A stretch of DNA of 64,000 nt from CAIQPS01 sp963843455 (GTDB lineage: Bacteria > Actinomycetota > Thermoleophilia > RBG-16-64-13): assembly GCA_963843455.1 (NCBI GenBank), contig CAWJKE010000007.1, positions 186,001-250,000 of the forward strand. Reading direction: 5' to 3'. This document shows, one piece after another, positions 36,952 to 45,670 of the stretch; position 1 is the stretch's first letter; each line of letters begins with the position of its first letter. Made by a program: the position numbers and the translations under genes. Below the pieces are notes generated by a model. It was not told the DNA's origin. It worked only from the letters and a program-made list of their open reading frames with translations, and searched no databases.

Positions 36952-37844
36952 GCTACACGTTCTACCCAGGCTGCTCGCTGGAAGGCACGGCCAAGGATTT
37001 CCACCGCTCCACGCTGGCAGTGGCGGCCAAGGTGGGTCTGGAACTGCCCGAGATCGAGGGCTGGATCTGCTGTGGCTCCAGCGCGGCCCACAACAGCGAT
37101 TCCCCTCTGGCCGACGCTCTGCCGGCTCTCAATCTGCAGGCCGCCCAGGGCCGGACGGTAGCAGTTGCCTGCGCGGCCTGCTACAGCCGGCTAAAGATGG
37201 CCAACCACCACATCGCCGGCGATCCCGCCGTGCGCGCCCGAGTGGGCCGCGTGGTGGGGAGTGACTACGACGGGCTGACGCCTGTGCGCCACCTGCTGGA
37301 GATCCTCGGTGAGGACATGCAGACCCAGGTGGCGGCCGCCGTGCGCCGCCCGCTGACCGGTTTGAGGGTGGCCTCGTACTATGGCTGCCTCCTCTCCCGG
37401 CCTCCGGAAGTCACGCAGTTCGACGACGCCGAAAACCCCGCGCTCATGGATCGCCTGCTGGAGACGGCCGGCGCCACCGCCGTGGATTGGCCACACAAGA
37501 CCGAGTGCTGCGGGGCGAGCTTCTCCATCACCGACCCCAGCATCATCTTGGACCTCACCGATCGGATCTTGGCGATGGCCCAGGCAGCCGGTGTCGACTG
37601 CGTCGCGACGGCCTGTCCGCTGTGCCAGCTCAATCTGGACATGCGCCAGAAGGATATCGCCGCCAAGCGTGGCCATCGATACGATCTGCCCGTCTTCTAC
37701 TTCACGCAACTGCTGGGCCTTGCGATGGGCTGCTCGGAGAAGGAGTTGTCTCTGGACAGCCTGTTCGTCGACCCGCTCCCGCTGCTGCGCGCGAAGGGCC
37801 TAGACGAGGCGGGCACGCGGCAAGTGGCCGAGGTGCGGCGATGA
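36948..37844 (+). CDS. hdrB: HdrB-like CCG-domain subunit
   Basis: A 298-residue protein with two CCG domains: Cys9/Cys41-Cys42/Cys75-Cys78 (YPGC, WICCGSS, CAAC) and a second set in YYGCLLSRP, TECCGASF and TACPLCQLN. In HdrB these bind the non-cubane [4Fe-4S] clusters that reduce disulfides in methanogens. In a MetF-linked operon the electron acceptor is more likely MetF/MetV or another partner than CoM-S-S-CoB (inference). It overlaps hdrC and hdrA by 4 nt each. Confidence 0.93.
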   Translation: MSYTFYPGCSLEGTAKDFHRSTLAVAAKVGLELPEIEGWICCGSSAAHNSDSPLADALPALNLQAAQGRTVAVACAACYSRLKMANHHIAGDPAVRARVGRVVGSDYDGLTPVRHLLEILGEDMQTQVAAAVRRPLTGLRVASYYGCLLSRPPEVTQFDDAENPALMDRLLETAGATAVDWPHKTECCGASFSITDPSIILDLTDRILAMAQAAGVDCVATACPLCQLNLDMRQKDIAAKRGHRYDLPVFYFTQLLGLAMGCSEKELSLDSLFVDPLPLLRAKGLDEAGTRQVAEVRR

Positions 37845-40800
37845 GCGCGGCCCGCGGGAATGGCCAGGCCGCCTTCGACCTTGTTGACGCCGTCACCGGA
37901 GCCGCTGGTGTCGTCGCTGAGCCGGTTGACGCCGAGCCCGTGGGTTCCGCGGGCGAGCCGGTCGGCGCCGTGATGGTCTGCGGAGCGGGCATCACCGGCA
38001 TCCAGGCCTCCCTGGACCTGGCCGAGAGCGGCTTCAAGGTCTACCTGGTGGACTCCTCACCCGCTATCGGCGGCAGGATGGCCCAGCTCGACAAGACATT
38101 CCCCACCGGTGACTGCGCTATGTGCATCCTGTCGCCCAAGCTGGTGGAATGCGCACGCAACAAGAACATCGAGATCATCACGCTGGCCGACGTCCAGGGG
38201 ATCTCGGGCGAGCCCGGCAACTTCAAGGTCAAGCTTCGCCAGAACGCGCGGTACGTGGACACGGTGAAGTGCAATGCCTGCGGCGATTGCACCGACGCCT
38301 GCCCCGTCGACCTACCGAATGAGTTCGACCGGCGCCTCGGCACTCGCAAGGCGATCTTCCGTCCCTATCCGCAGGCAATCCCGAACATCTTCGGGATCTC
38401 CAAGGCTGAGGGGCGGGCGCCATGCAAGGCGTCCTGCCCGGCCGGTGTCAACGCCCAGGGCTACGTGGCCCTGGTGGGGGCCGGCAAGTTCAAAGAAGCC
38501 TACGAACTGGTCCGCGAGCGTTGCCCGCTCCCATCGGCGTGCGGACGGGTGTGCCAGCATCCCTGTGAGGACGACTGCAACCGCGCCGAGGTGGATCAGC
38601 CCGTGGCGGTCCGCGATCTCAAACGCTTCATCGGCGACTACATCGACGCCAACTCGGATCAGTACCCACCGGCCAAGCCGGCCGCCGCGAAGCAGGACGG
38701 CAGCGTCGCCATAGTCGGCGGGGGCCCGGCCGGCCTCACGGCGGCCTACGACCTGGCCATGCTGGGCTACGGCGTGACCATTTTCGAGGCGCAGCCCCAT
38801 CTGGGTGGCATGCTGCGCTACGGCATCCCCAGCTACCGGCTGCCGAACGACACCCTGGACTACGAGATTCAGCACATCCTCAACCTGGGGGTGGAGGCGA
38901 AGACCGGTACGCGCGTCGCCGACCCGGCGAGTCTTCTCCAATACGGGTTCAAGGCGGTGTTCGCCGCGCCCGGCGCCTGGATCAGCCGCAAACTGGGCAT
39001 CCCCGGCGAGGACAGTCCGGGCGTGTGGGAGGGCATCGACTTCCTGCGCAGAGTCAACAGCGGCGAGACGCCTGCACTTGGCGCCAACGTGCTGGTGATC
39101 GGTGGGGGAGACGTGGCCATGGATGCCGCGCGCTGCGCGCTCCGGCTGCCGGGGGTCTCCTCGGTCCATCTGGCCTGTCTGGAGAGCCGGGCGGACATGC
39201 CCGCTCATTCGTGGGAGGCGGGCGAGGCGCTCGAGGAAGGCATCGTCTTCCACAACAGTCTGGGGCCAACCCGCGTCGAGGCGACGGGCGACAAAGTGAC
39301 CGGCGTCGCCTTCCGAGCCTGCACCAGCGTGTTCGACGAGCAGGGGCGGTTCGCCCCCCGCTTTGACGATTCCAAGACCACTACCCTGGCGGCCGACGCG
39401 GTGATCGTGACCATCGGTCAGGGTATCGAGGCGACCGGCCTGGCCACCGGTCTGGGCGGGCGCATTATCGCCGACAGCCAGACTCTGGCGACCGATATCC
39501 CCGGCGTCTTCGCCGGCGGCGACGCGGTGTTGGGACCGGCCGCCATGGTCGACGCGATGGCTCAGGGCCACTTGGCCGCGGACGCCATCGACGCCTTCGT
39601 CCGTGGAGTGAAGATGCGTCGGAACTCGGTTACCGGCTGTGGTCCGCTGGGCGCCGGCGCGGCGGGCGACGGGGCAGAGGGCGGCGCCGGACCGGCGACC
39701 GAGCTCGCCAAGAACCCCCGTCCCGACGCGCCCAAGCAGGACCGCGTCAAGATGCCGCAGGCCGACCCCGCCGGGCGTGTGCGCGGCTTCACCGAGATCG
39801 ACCAGGGTTACAGCGCGGAGCAGGCTATCGCCGAGGCCCAGCGTTGCTTAGCCTGCGGCCTGTGCAGCGAGTGCATGCAGTGCGTCAAGGCCTGCACGGC
39901 CGGCGCGGTGTGGCACGACCAGCAGCCCCAAGACTTCGAGATCGACGCGGGCAGCGTGATCCTTACCCCCGGCTTCGAGGAGTTCAAGGGCTCTCTCCGG
40001 GGCGAGTTCGGCCACGGCCGCTACGCCAACGTACTCTCCAGCGTGCAGTTCGAGCGCATGCTGTCGGCCGCCGGGCCCACCGCGGGACATGTGGAAAGGC
40101 CTTCGGACGGCGGTGAGGTAGAACGCATCGCCTTCATCCAGTGCGTAGGCAGCCGCGACGCGGCCCGGGGTAATGGGTATTGCTCGTCCATCTGCTGCAT
40201 GAGTGCTACCAAGGAGGCGATGGTCGCCCTGGAGCACGCTCACGGCAAGAACCTGGATGTCTCCATCTTCTGCATGGACGTGCGCGCCTTCGGCAAAGAG
40301 TTCGACAGCTATGTCAACCGCGCCCGCGACGAGCAGGGCGTCAAGTACATCAGGGCTATCCCCTCGCGGGTGGTGGAGATGCCGGACACTAAGAACCCGC
40401 GGGTGCGGTACTTCGACGCGACCGGCACCGAACAGCAAGAGGAGTTCGACTTGGTGGTCCTCAGCGTGGGCCTGCAGGTGCCGCAGAGTGTCCGTGAGAC
40501 GGCGGGCCGGCTGGGGTTAGACCTCAACGAGTTCGGCTTTGCCCAGACCGCTCGGCTCGCTCCGCTCGCCACCTCTCAACCCGGCCTGTATGTGGCCGGA
40601 GCCTTCCAAGAGCCCAAGGACATCCCCGAGTCGGTGGCTCAGGCCTCGGCCGCGGCCGCCTGCGCGATGGACCAACTCGCGGCATCGCGGGGGTCTCTCA
40701 TCAAGCGCCAGGAATACCCGTGGGAGCGCGACGTGAGCGACGAGGAACCCCGGGTGGGCGTGTTCATCTGCCACTGCGGCCAGAACATCTCGTCGGTCAT

Positions 40801-42502
40801 CGACGTGCAGCGGGTGGCCGACAAGGCAGCGCTCATGCCCAACGTGGTCCACGCCGAGACCAGCATATACACCTGCTCCGACACGAACCTGCAGCACGTC
40901 AAGGACGCCATCCAGAAGCACCGGCTCAACCGGCTGGTGGTGGCCTCCTGTTCGCCGCGTACCCACGAGGTTCTCTTCCAGGAGACGCTGCGCGACAGCG
41001 GTTTGAACCAGTACCTGTTCGCCATGGCCAATATCCGCGACCAGGGCTCCTGGGTACACAAGAACGATCCCGAGGCCGCCACGGAGAAGGCCGCGGATCT
41101 GATGGCCATGGCCGTGGCGCGGGCGCGACATCTGCGGGGGCTGCAGACCGGGCAACTGCCGGTGACGGCATCCGCGCTGGTCCTGGGCGGCGGCCTCGCC
41201 GGCATGACCGCGGCGCTGGGCATCGCCGACCAGGGATTCCCTGTCCATCTGGTGGAAAAGGAGGCGGCCCTCGGCGGCCTGCTGCGCCAGGTCCACAGCA
41301 CTCTGGAAGGGGCCGACGTGGCCGCTCATCTCAACGATCTCGTCGAGCGAGTCCAGGCCCATCCCAGCATCGACGTCTACCTGAACGCCACGCCCGCCAG
41401 CATCACCGGCCATATAGGACACTTCAGCACGGTCATCAACGTCGCCGCCGACCAGGCGCGGGACGCCGCCGCCGGCCAACCGTCGAGCGCCGACGCGCCC
41501 AGCGAAGCCGCCACGAGTCAGGTATCCCTCAGCCACGGCGTGGTGATCATCGCCACCGGGGGCCAGGAAAGGTCCACCGAGCTCTACCTGCACGGCAAGA
41601 ACCCGCACGTGATGACGCAGAGCAAGCTGGAGGCCGCGCTGGCCGCCGGCGAGCTGCCGGTCGAACTGCAGGGCAAGAAGAATCCCACCGTGGTGATGAT
41701 CCAATGCGTGGAGAGCCGCAACGAAGAGCATCCCTATTGCAGCCGAGTGTGCTGCTCGGAGGCGGTCAAGAACGCCATCGATATCAAACGCCTGATCCCC
41801 GGCGCCAACGTGGCCGTGCTGGGGCGCGATATCCGCACCTACGGCTTCCGCGAGCTCTACTTCCAGAAGGCGCGCGAAGAGGGCGTGCTGTTCGTGCGTC
41901 ATCCGGAGAAGGGCGACCCGGTGGTGGTCGACCAAGACGGCCGCCTGGAGGTCACCGTTCACGACTCCTCGGGCAACCGCGACCTATTGCTGCGGCCCGA
42001 CCTGCTGGTGCTCTCCACCGGCATCGCTCCGGCATCGACCAACCCGGTGCTGTCCGGACTGCTCCGCAGCGCCCTCACCAGCGACGGCTTTTTCCTGGAG
42101 GCGCATCCCAAGCTGCGTCCGGTCGATCTGGCCAACGAAGGCGAGTTCCTCGCCGGCCTGGCCCACTCGCCACGATTCATGGACGAGACCATAGCTCAGG
42201 CTCTGGCCACGGTCGGAAGGGCGACCACTGTCCTGTCTAAAACGCACCTGGAGATCCCGGGACAGGTAGCCGAGATCGATCCCCAGAACTGCGTGGCCTG
42301 CGCCACCTGCGTCAAGGTCTGCCCGTACGGCGCGCCGATGATCAACGAACTCGGCAAGGCCGAGATACAGGGCGCCATGTGCATGGGCTGCGGCAGTTGC
42401 GCCGCTTCCTGCCCGGCGCGGACGATCACCTTGCTGCATCAGGAGGACCAGGCGCTCGTCGCCATGCTGGATGAACTGCTGGTGGATGAGGTGGGCGTAT
42501 GA
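37841..42502 (+). CDS. hdrA: Giant HdrA: HdrA half + inserted GltD/NfnB-like module + second complete HdrA
   Basis: A flavoprotein of 1553 residues, over twice a normal HdrA. Order: FAD motif GAGITGIQASLDLAE (about 47), CAMCILSPKLVE (92) and ferredoxin CNACGDCTDAC (144). A GltD-like insert follows (about 190-640): CGRVCQHPCEDDC, FAD motif VAIVGGGPAGLTAAYD (289) and NAD(P) motif VLVIGGGDVAMDAA (417). Next come ferredoxin CLACGLCSECMQC (668) and the rest of the first HdrA (FIQCVGSRD, CSSICC). A second HdrA begins at about 970 (FICHCGQNISSVID) with FAD motif LVLGGGLAGMTAALG (1114) and C-terminal ferredoxins CVACATCVKVC and CMGCGSCAASC. Three FAD sites and one NAD(P) site are predicted. Expected to be the bifurcating hub of the complex. 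Confidence 0.93.
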   Translation: MSAARGNGQAAFDLVDAVTGAAGVVAEPVDAEPVGSAGEPVGAVMVCGAGITGIQASLDLAESGFKVYLVDSSPAIGGRMAQLDKTFPTGDCAMCILSPKLVECARNKNIEIITLADVQGISGEPGNFKVKLRQNARYVDTVKCNACGDCTDACPVDLPNEFDRRLGTRKAIFRPYPQAIPNIFGISKAEGRAPCKASCPAGVNAQGYVALVGAGKFKEAYELVRERCPLPSACGRVCQHPCEDDCNRAEVDQPVAVRDLKRFIGDYIDANSDQYPPAKPAAAKQDGSVAIVGGGPAGLTAAYDLAMLGYGVTIFEAQPHLGGMLRYGIPSYRLPNDTLDYEIQHILNLGVEAKTGTRVADPASLLQYGFKAVFAAPGAWISRKLGIPGEDSPGVWEGIDFLRRVNSGETPALGANVLVIGGGDVAMDAARCALRLPGVSSVHLACLESRADMPAHSWEAGEALEEGIVFHNSLGPTRVEATGDKVTGVAFRACTSVFDEQGRFAPRFDDSKTTTLAADAVIVTIGQGIEATGLATGLGGRIIADSQTLATDIPGVFAGGDAVLGPAAMVDAMAQGHLAADAIDAFVRGVKMRRNSVTGCGPLGAGAAGDGAEGGAGPATELAKNPRPDAPKQDRVKMPQADPAGRVRGFTEIDQGYSAEQAIAEAQRCLACGLCSECMQCVKACTAGAVWHDQQPQDFEIDAGSVILTPGFEEFKGSLRGEFGHGRYANVLSSVQFERMLSAAGPTAGHVERPSDGGEVERIAFIQCVGSRDAARGNGYCSSICCMSATKEAMVALEHAHGKNLDVSIFCMDVRAFGKEFDSYVNRARDEQGVKYIRAIPSRVVEMPDTKNPRVRYFDATGTEQQEEFDLVVLSVGLQVPQSVRETAGRLGLDLNEFGFAQTARLAPLATSQPGLYVAGAFQEPKDIPESVAQASAAAACAMDQLAASRGSLIKRQEYPWERDVSDEEPRVGVFICHCGQNISSVIDVQRVADKAALMPNVVHAETSIYTCSDTNLQHVKDAIQKHRLNRLVVASCSPRTHEVLFQETLRDSGLNQYLFAMANIRDQGSWVHKNDPEAATEKAADLMAMAVARARHLRGLQTGQLPVTASALVLGGGLAGMTAALGIADQGFPVHLVEKEAALGGLLRQVHSTLEGADVAAHLNDLVERVQAHPSIDVYLNATPASITGHIGHFSTVINVAADQARDAAAGQPSSADAPSEAATSQVSLSHGVVIIATGGQERSTELYLHGKNPHVMTQSKLEAALAAGELPVELQGKKNPTVVMIQCVESRNEEHPYCSRVCCSEAVKNAIDIKRLIPGANVAVLGRDIRTYGFRELYFQKAREEGVLFVRHPEKGDPVVVDQDGRLEVTVHDSSGNRDLLLRPDLLVLSTGIAPASTNPVLSGLLRSALTSDGFFLEAHPKLRPVDLANEGEFLAGLAHSPRFMDETIAQALATVGRATTVLSKTHLEIPGQVAEIDPQNCVACATCVKVCPYGAPMINELGKAEIQGAMCMGCGSCAASCPARTITLLHQEDQALVAMLDELLVDEVGV

Positions 42503-43026
42503 CGGCGGCCGAAATAGCCACCGCGATCGACACGGTGCCTCCGGAGGGCGCGGCGCCCCAGAGCGCGGCTGCGGCGCCGGCCACCGCCGGAGACTGGGAG
42601 CCGCAGATCATCGCCTTCTGCTGCAACTACTGCGCGTACGCCGCCGCCGACTTGGCGGGCTCCAAGCGCATGCAATACCCGACGAATGTGCGCATCATCC
42701 ACGCGCCCTGCACGGGCAAGATCGAGATGGAGCATATTCTCGACGCGTTTCTCAAGGGTATCGATGGCATCCTAGTGGCCGGCTGTCTGGAAGGTGGTTG
42801 TCACTTTCTGGAAGGTAACCTGCGCGCGCGCAAACGCACGGAACGCATCCGCGAGATGCTGGCCGAGATCGGCGTGGGCGACGAGCGGCTGAAGATGGTC
42901 AACCTCTCTGCCGCCATGGCTCCCACTTTCGTGGAGAGCGTTCAGCAGATGGTGAATACGGTGAGGACGCTGGGACCGAGCCCGCTCAGGGCATCCCGGC
43001 AGTCGGAAAGTGAAGGAACCGCATGA
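42499..43026 (+). CDS. mvhD: MvhD iron-sulfur electron-transfer subunit
   Basis: A 175-residue protein with canonical MvhD/FlpD features: FCCNYCAYAAADLAG, IHAPCTGKIEMEHIL and AGCLEGGCHFLEGNLRA, four or more Cys for a [2Fe-2S] centre. It passes electrons to HdrA. An Ala/Pro-rich extension of about 30 residues precedes the domain. ATG 42499 overlaps hdrA and the stop overlaps metV, both by 4 nt. It is the better conserved of the two mvhD genes flanking this operon. Confidence 0.93.
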   Translation: MTAAEIATAIDTVPPEGAAPQSAAAAPATAGDWEPQIIAFCCNYCAYAAADLAGSKRMQYPTNVRIIHAPCTGKIEMEHILDAFLKGIDGILVAGCLEGGCHFLEGNLRARKRTERIREMLAEIGVGDERLKMVNLSAAMAPTFVESVQQMVNTVRTLGPSPLRASRQSESEGTA

Positions 43027-43691
43027 TCGTCGCTTCGCCCAAATCTATCACCGAGTTGAAAGAGCTCATCGCCCGGCACGAGAAGGTGCTGTTCGCCGGT
43101 TGTGGCACGTGCGTCACCGTATGCTTGGCCGGGGGCGAGCGCGAAGTGGGCATCGCCTCCTACGCCGTCCGCATGGCGCGCAAGCTGGAGGGCGAGCCAC
43201 TGGAGCTGACCCAGATCACGATCGAGCGCCAGTGCGAGAACGAGTTCATCAAAGACCTGGCCGGACCGGCCGCCGACGTCGATGCCGTAGTCTCGTTCGG
43301 CTGTGGCGTGGGCGTCCAGGCCATCGCCGAAAGGTTTCCCGACAAGCCCGTTTACGCCGGCCTGAACACCGAGTTCATGGGCCTTCTCGAGGAGCAAGCC
43401 ATCTGGACCGAGAAATGCATGGGTTGCGGTGACTGCCTGCTGGCCGGGTACGGAGGCATCTGCCCCGTCACGCGCTGCGCCAAGCGCCTACTCAACGGCC
43501 CCTGCGGCGGCTCCACGGAGGAAAGTTGCGAGGTCGACCCCGAACGGCCGTGCGCCTGGCAGCTCATCTACGCGAGGCTCAAGAGCATCGATCAGCTGGA
43601 CCGGCTGGAAGAGGTGGCGCCGCCCAAGGACTGGAGTACTTCCTGGCACAGCGGGCCGCGCAAGGTGGTGCGCAAAGAGCATAGGGTGTAG
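43023..43691 (+). CDS. metV: MetV-like methylenetetrahydrofolate reductase partner (MTHFR C-terminal family)
   Basis: A 222-residue protein of the MTHFR_C family, the zinc/Fe-S partner of MetF in acetogens. Motifs: FAGCGTCVTVCLAGGE, SFGCGVGVQAIAE, CMGCGDCLLAGYGGICPVT and LLNGPCGGSTEESCEV. The Cys sets predict one or two Fe-S clusters. It is the last gene of the overlapping series starting at mvhD 29059; metF and metV bracket the whole operon, which argues that all enclosed genes form one system. A glycosyltransferase starts 11 nt later but is probably unrelated. Confidence 0.92.
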   Translation: MIVASPKSITELKELIARHEKVLFAGCGTCVTVCLAGGEREVGIASYAVRMARKLEGEPLELTQITIERQCENEFIKDLAGPAADVDAVVSFGCGVGVQAIAERFPDKPVYAGLNTEFMGLLEEQAIWTEKCMGCGDCLLAGYGGICPVTRCAKRLLNGPCGGSTEESCEVDPERPCAWQLIYARLKSIDQLDRLEEVAPPKDWSTSWHSGPRKVVRKEHRV

Positions 43692-43702
43692 CCCAGCTCG
43701 CC

Positions 43703-45160
43703 GTGCGCGTCGCCGTCATTCATGGGTACTACCTTCACGACTCCGGGAGCGGGATACACGTCCGTGCGGTGGTGCGCGAACTGGTAAGACAGGGTCACGA
43801 GGTGACTCTGGTCTGTCAGGACCGCAGCCCGGAACTCTACGACTTCGTCGACACCGTCTATGCCTTCGGGGAGGACAATCTCCAGCCCGTCCGGCTCGGT
43901 GACCCACGAGAAGCACTCTATGAGGGCCGCTGCCGGCTCGTGCGGCCGCACCTTCGTCGACTGCTGGTGTACGTGGACGGTCCCTTCCCGGGTTTCGAGG
44001 CCGCGCGCGTAAGCGCCTTCCAAGACAGTCGCACCGAGTGGATCGAAGAATACATTCAGGACAACGCCTCTGCCCTACACGCAGTATTCGCGGCCTGGCC
44101 TCCCGACGTCATCCTGGCCAACCACGCCATAATGAACCCGTATCTTGTCAAGCACGCGCTCACCGCCGCCCCCTGCGTTGTGACCGTTCATGGATCGGAG
44201 CTCAACTTCAGCCTCAAGGAGGATCCGCGTCTTGTCCCCTTCGCCGTGGAAGGTCTTGAGGCCGCCGCGGCCATAGTGACCGTCTCGGAACCCGGTGCCG
44301 CCGAGATCATCGCGTGGGCCGGTGAGCAAGGCCTGCAGATAGCCGGCAAGACCTTCGCGATCCCGCCGGGGGTCGACACCCAGACGTTCGCGCCCGCCCC
44401 CGATCGAGCGACCGCGATTGCGACTCTCGTCCGCGAGGTCCCTTCATGCGGGGAACTTCGATTGAGCCCCGAGGACCGCAACATCGTCTTCGCCGGCCGG
44501 CTCATGTGGACGAAGGGGGCCCAGTACGCTATCTCCTGTCTGCCCAGCGTGGTCGCGCACTTCCCTTCAGCCCGCCTGCTTCTCGCGGGGGAGGGCCCGG
44601 GCAGGGCGCCGTTGACCCAGCTGGCGGGACTTCTCGGCGAGGGGAACGTGACCGCCGCGCAGGCGCTTGCCCAGGAAGCGGATGAGCTCCGCGCTCCAGC
44701 CGCCTTCGGTGACCTGGTTCTCACCTCAACGCCCCATGTCGGCCCACTGCCGGTACACTTTCTTGGCCATCTGAGCTCGAGCCAGCTCGGTCGGCTCTTC
44801 GCAGCTGCGGATGTTTCGGTCGCGCCATCGGTGTTCCCGGAGGCATTTGGGCTTGTCGCCATCGAGGCACTCTCTGCGGGGGCGTTGCCCCTATCGAGCT
44901 ACCACTCCGGTCTCGCCTCTGTGGTCGACGTAGTGGCGGACGCTCTGGCGGACCCCGGGTTCAAGGCTCTTACCCCGGGGCGATGCCTTACCGAAGAGCT
45001 CTCGCGCCTGACGATACAGGTTCTCAGCCGCTATCCCACGGCGACGATCGCGTTTCGCGAGCGGCTCCACGATCTCTGCCTCCGCCGCTTCGCATCTTGG
45101 GGGACGGTCGCCGAGCGGTATCTCGATCTGGCCAGGGGTGGAGGCCCGGGCCGAGCCTGA
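43703..45160 (+). CDS. GT4-family glycosyltransferase
   Basis: A GT-B fold glycosyltransferase of 485 residues. The N-terminal acceptor domain opens with MRVAVIHGYYLHDSGSG; CVVTVHGSELNFSL lies at about 165. The donor domain contains VFAGRLMWTKGAQYA and the family nucleotide-sugar motif APSVFPEAFGLVAIEALSAG (E-x7-E type). An unusually long insert (about 320-350) separates the two. GTG 43703. Substrate unknown; likely a cell-surface or small-molecule glycoside. It follows metV closely but lacks the overlaps of the operon. Confidence 0.88.
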   Translation: MRVAVIHGYYLHDSGSGIHVRAVVRELVRQGHEVTLVCQDRSPELYDFVDTVYAFGEDNLQPVRLGDPREALYEGRCRLVRPHLRRLLVYVDGPFPGFEAARVSAFQDSRTEWIEEYIQDNASALHAVFAAWPPDVILANHAIMNPYLVKHALTAAPCVVTVHGSELNFSLKEDPRLVPFAVEGLEAAAAIVTVSEPGAAEIIAWAGEQGLQIAGKTFAIPPGVDTQTFAPAPDRATAIATLVREVPSCGELRLSPEDRNIVFAGRLMWTKGAQYAISCLPSVVAHFPSARLLLAGEGPGRAPLTQLAGLLGEGNVTAAQALAQEADELRAPAAFGDLVLTSTPHVGPLPVHFLGHLSSSQLGRLFAAADVSVAPSVFPEAFGLVAIEALSAGALPLSSYHSGLASVVDVVADALADPGFKALTPGRCLTEELSRLTIQVLSRYPTATIAFRERLHDLCLRRFASWGTVAERYLDLARGGGPGRA

Positions 45161-45163
45161 CGC

Positions 45164-45493
45164 TTACTCCGGCTCGACTATTACGGCGGTGCCGTAGGCC
45201 AGCACCTCGGTCATATTGTTGCCGAGCTCCGTCGCGTCGTACTTGATGGCGATAATCGCGTTGGCGCCCATCTGGTCGGCATGCTGCGCCATCCAATCGA
45301 AGGCCTCCGCCCGGGTCTGCTCGCAGAGTTTGATGTACTCAGGGATCTGCCCGCCACCGAGCGTCCGCAACGACGCGGTTATCTGGCTGCCGATCCAGCG
45401 GGCCCGCACGGTCACGCCGCGCACGACACCGAGGTTGTGCACCACCCGATAGCCGGGGATGGTAAGAGCGGTAGTGGTCATCCGATAGTCCAC
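45164..45493 (-). CDS. YbjQ/UPF0145 family protein
   Basis: A small (109-residue) pentamer-forming protein of the YbjQ family, sometimes annotated as heavy-metal-binding. Visible core: TTTALTIPGYRVVHNLGVVRG, then ANAIIAIKYDATELG and VLAYGTAVIVEPE. GTG 45493 is preferred because AAGGAGG ends four bases before it; ATG 45481 is an alternative. It converges with the glycosyltransferase, 3 nt apart. Function is not established for the family. Confidence 0.85.
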   Translation of the reverse strand: MDYRMTTTALTIPGYRVVHNLGVVRGVTVRARWIGSQITASLRTLGGGQIPEYIKLCEQTRAEAFDWMAQHADQMGANAIIAIKYDATELGNNMTEVLAYGTAVIVEPE

Positions 45494-45670
45494 CGAGCCT
45501 CCTTGTAGCCGGTTGCGGAGCGGTACGCCAATCCATCCTCGATAGTACCCTGACTCGCTGCTCAGCGCACCCTGATGAGAGCCTGTATCATCAATAAACG
45601 GGCCGAAAAGAAGGCGTTGTGCGGGTAGCCGATTTGACAGCCGAAAGACTCGGATACTAGCGGAGTGCGA

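Noticed and set aside
45634..45660. TTGACA ... TACTAG promoter for the methyltransferase gene
   Set aside because: The spacer is 15 bp and the start codon would lie only about 10 nt after the -10 box, which is implausible for a gene with an SD.
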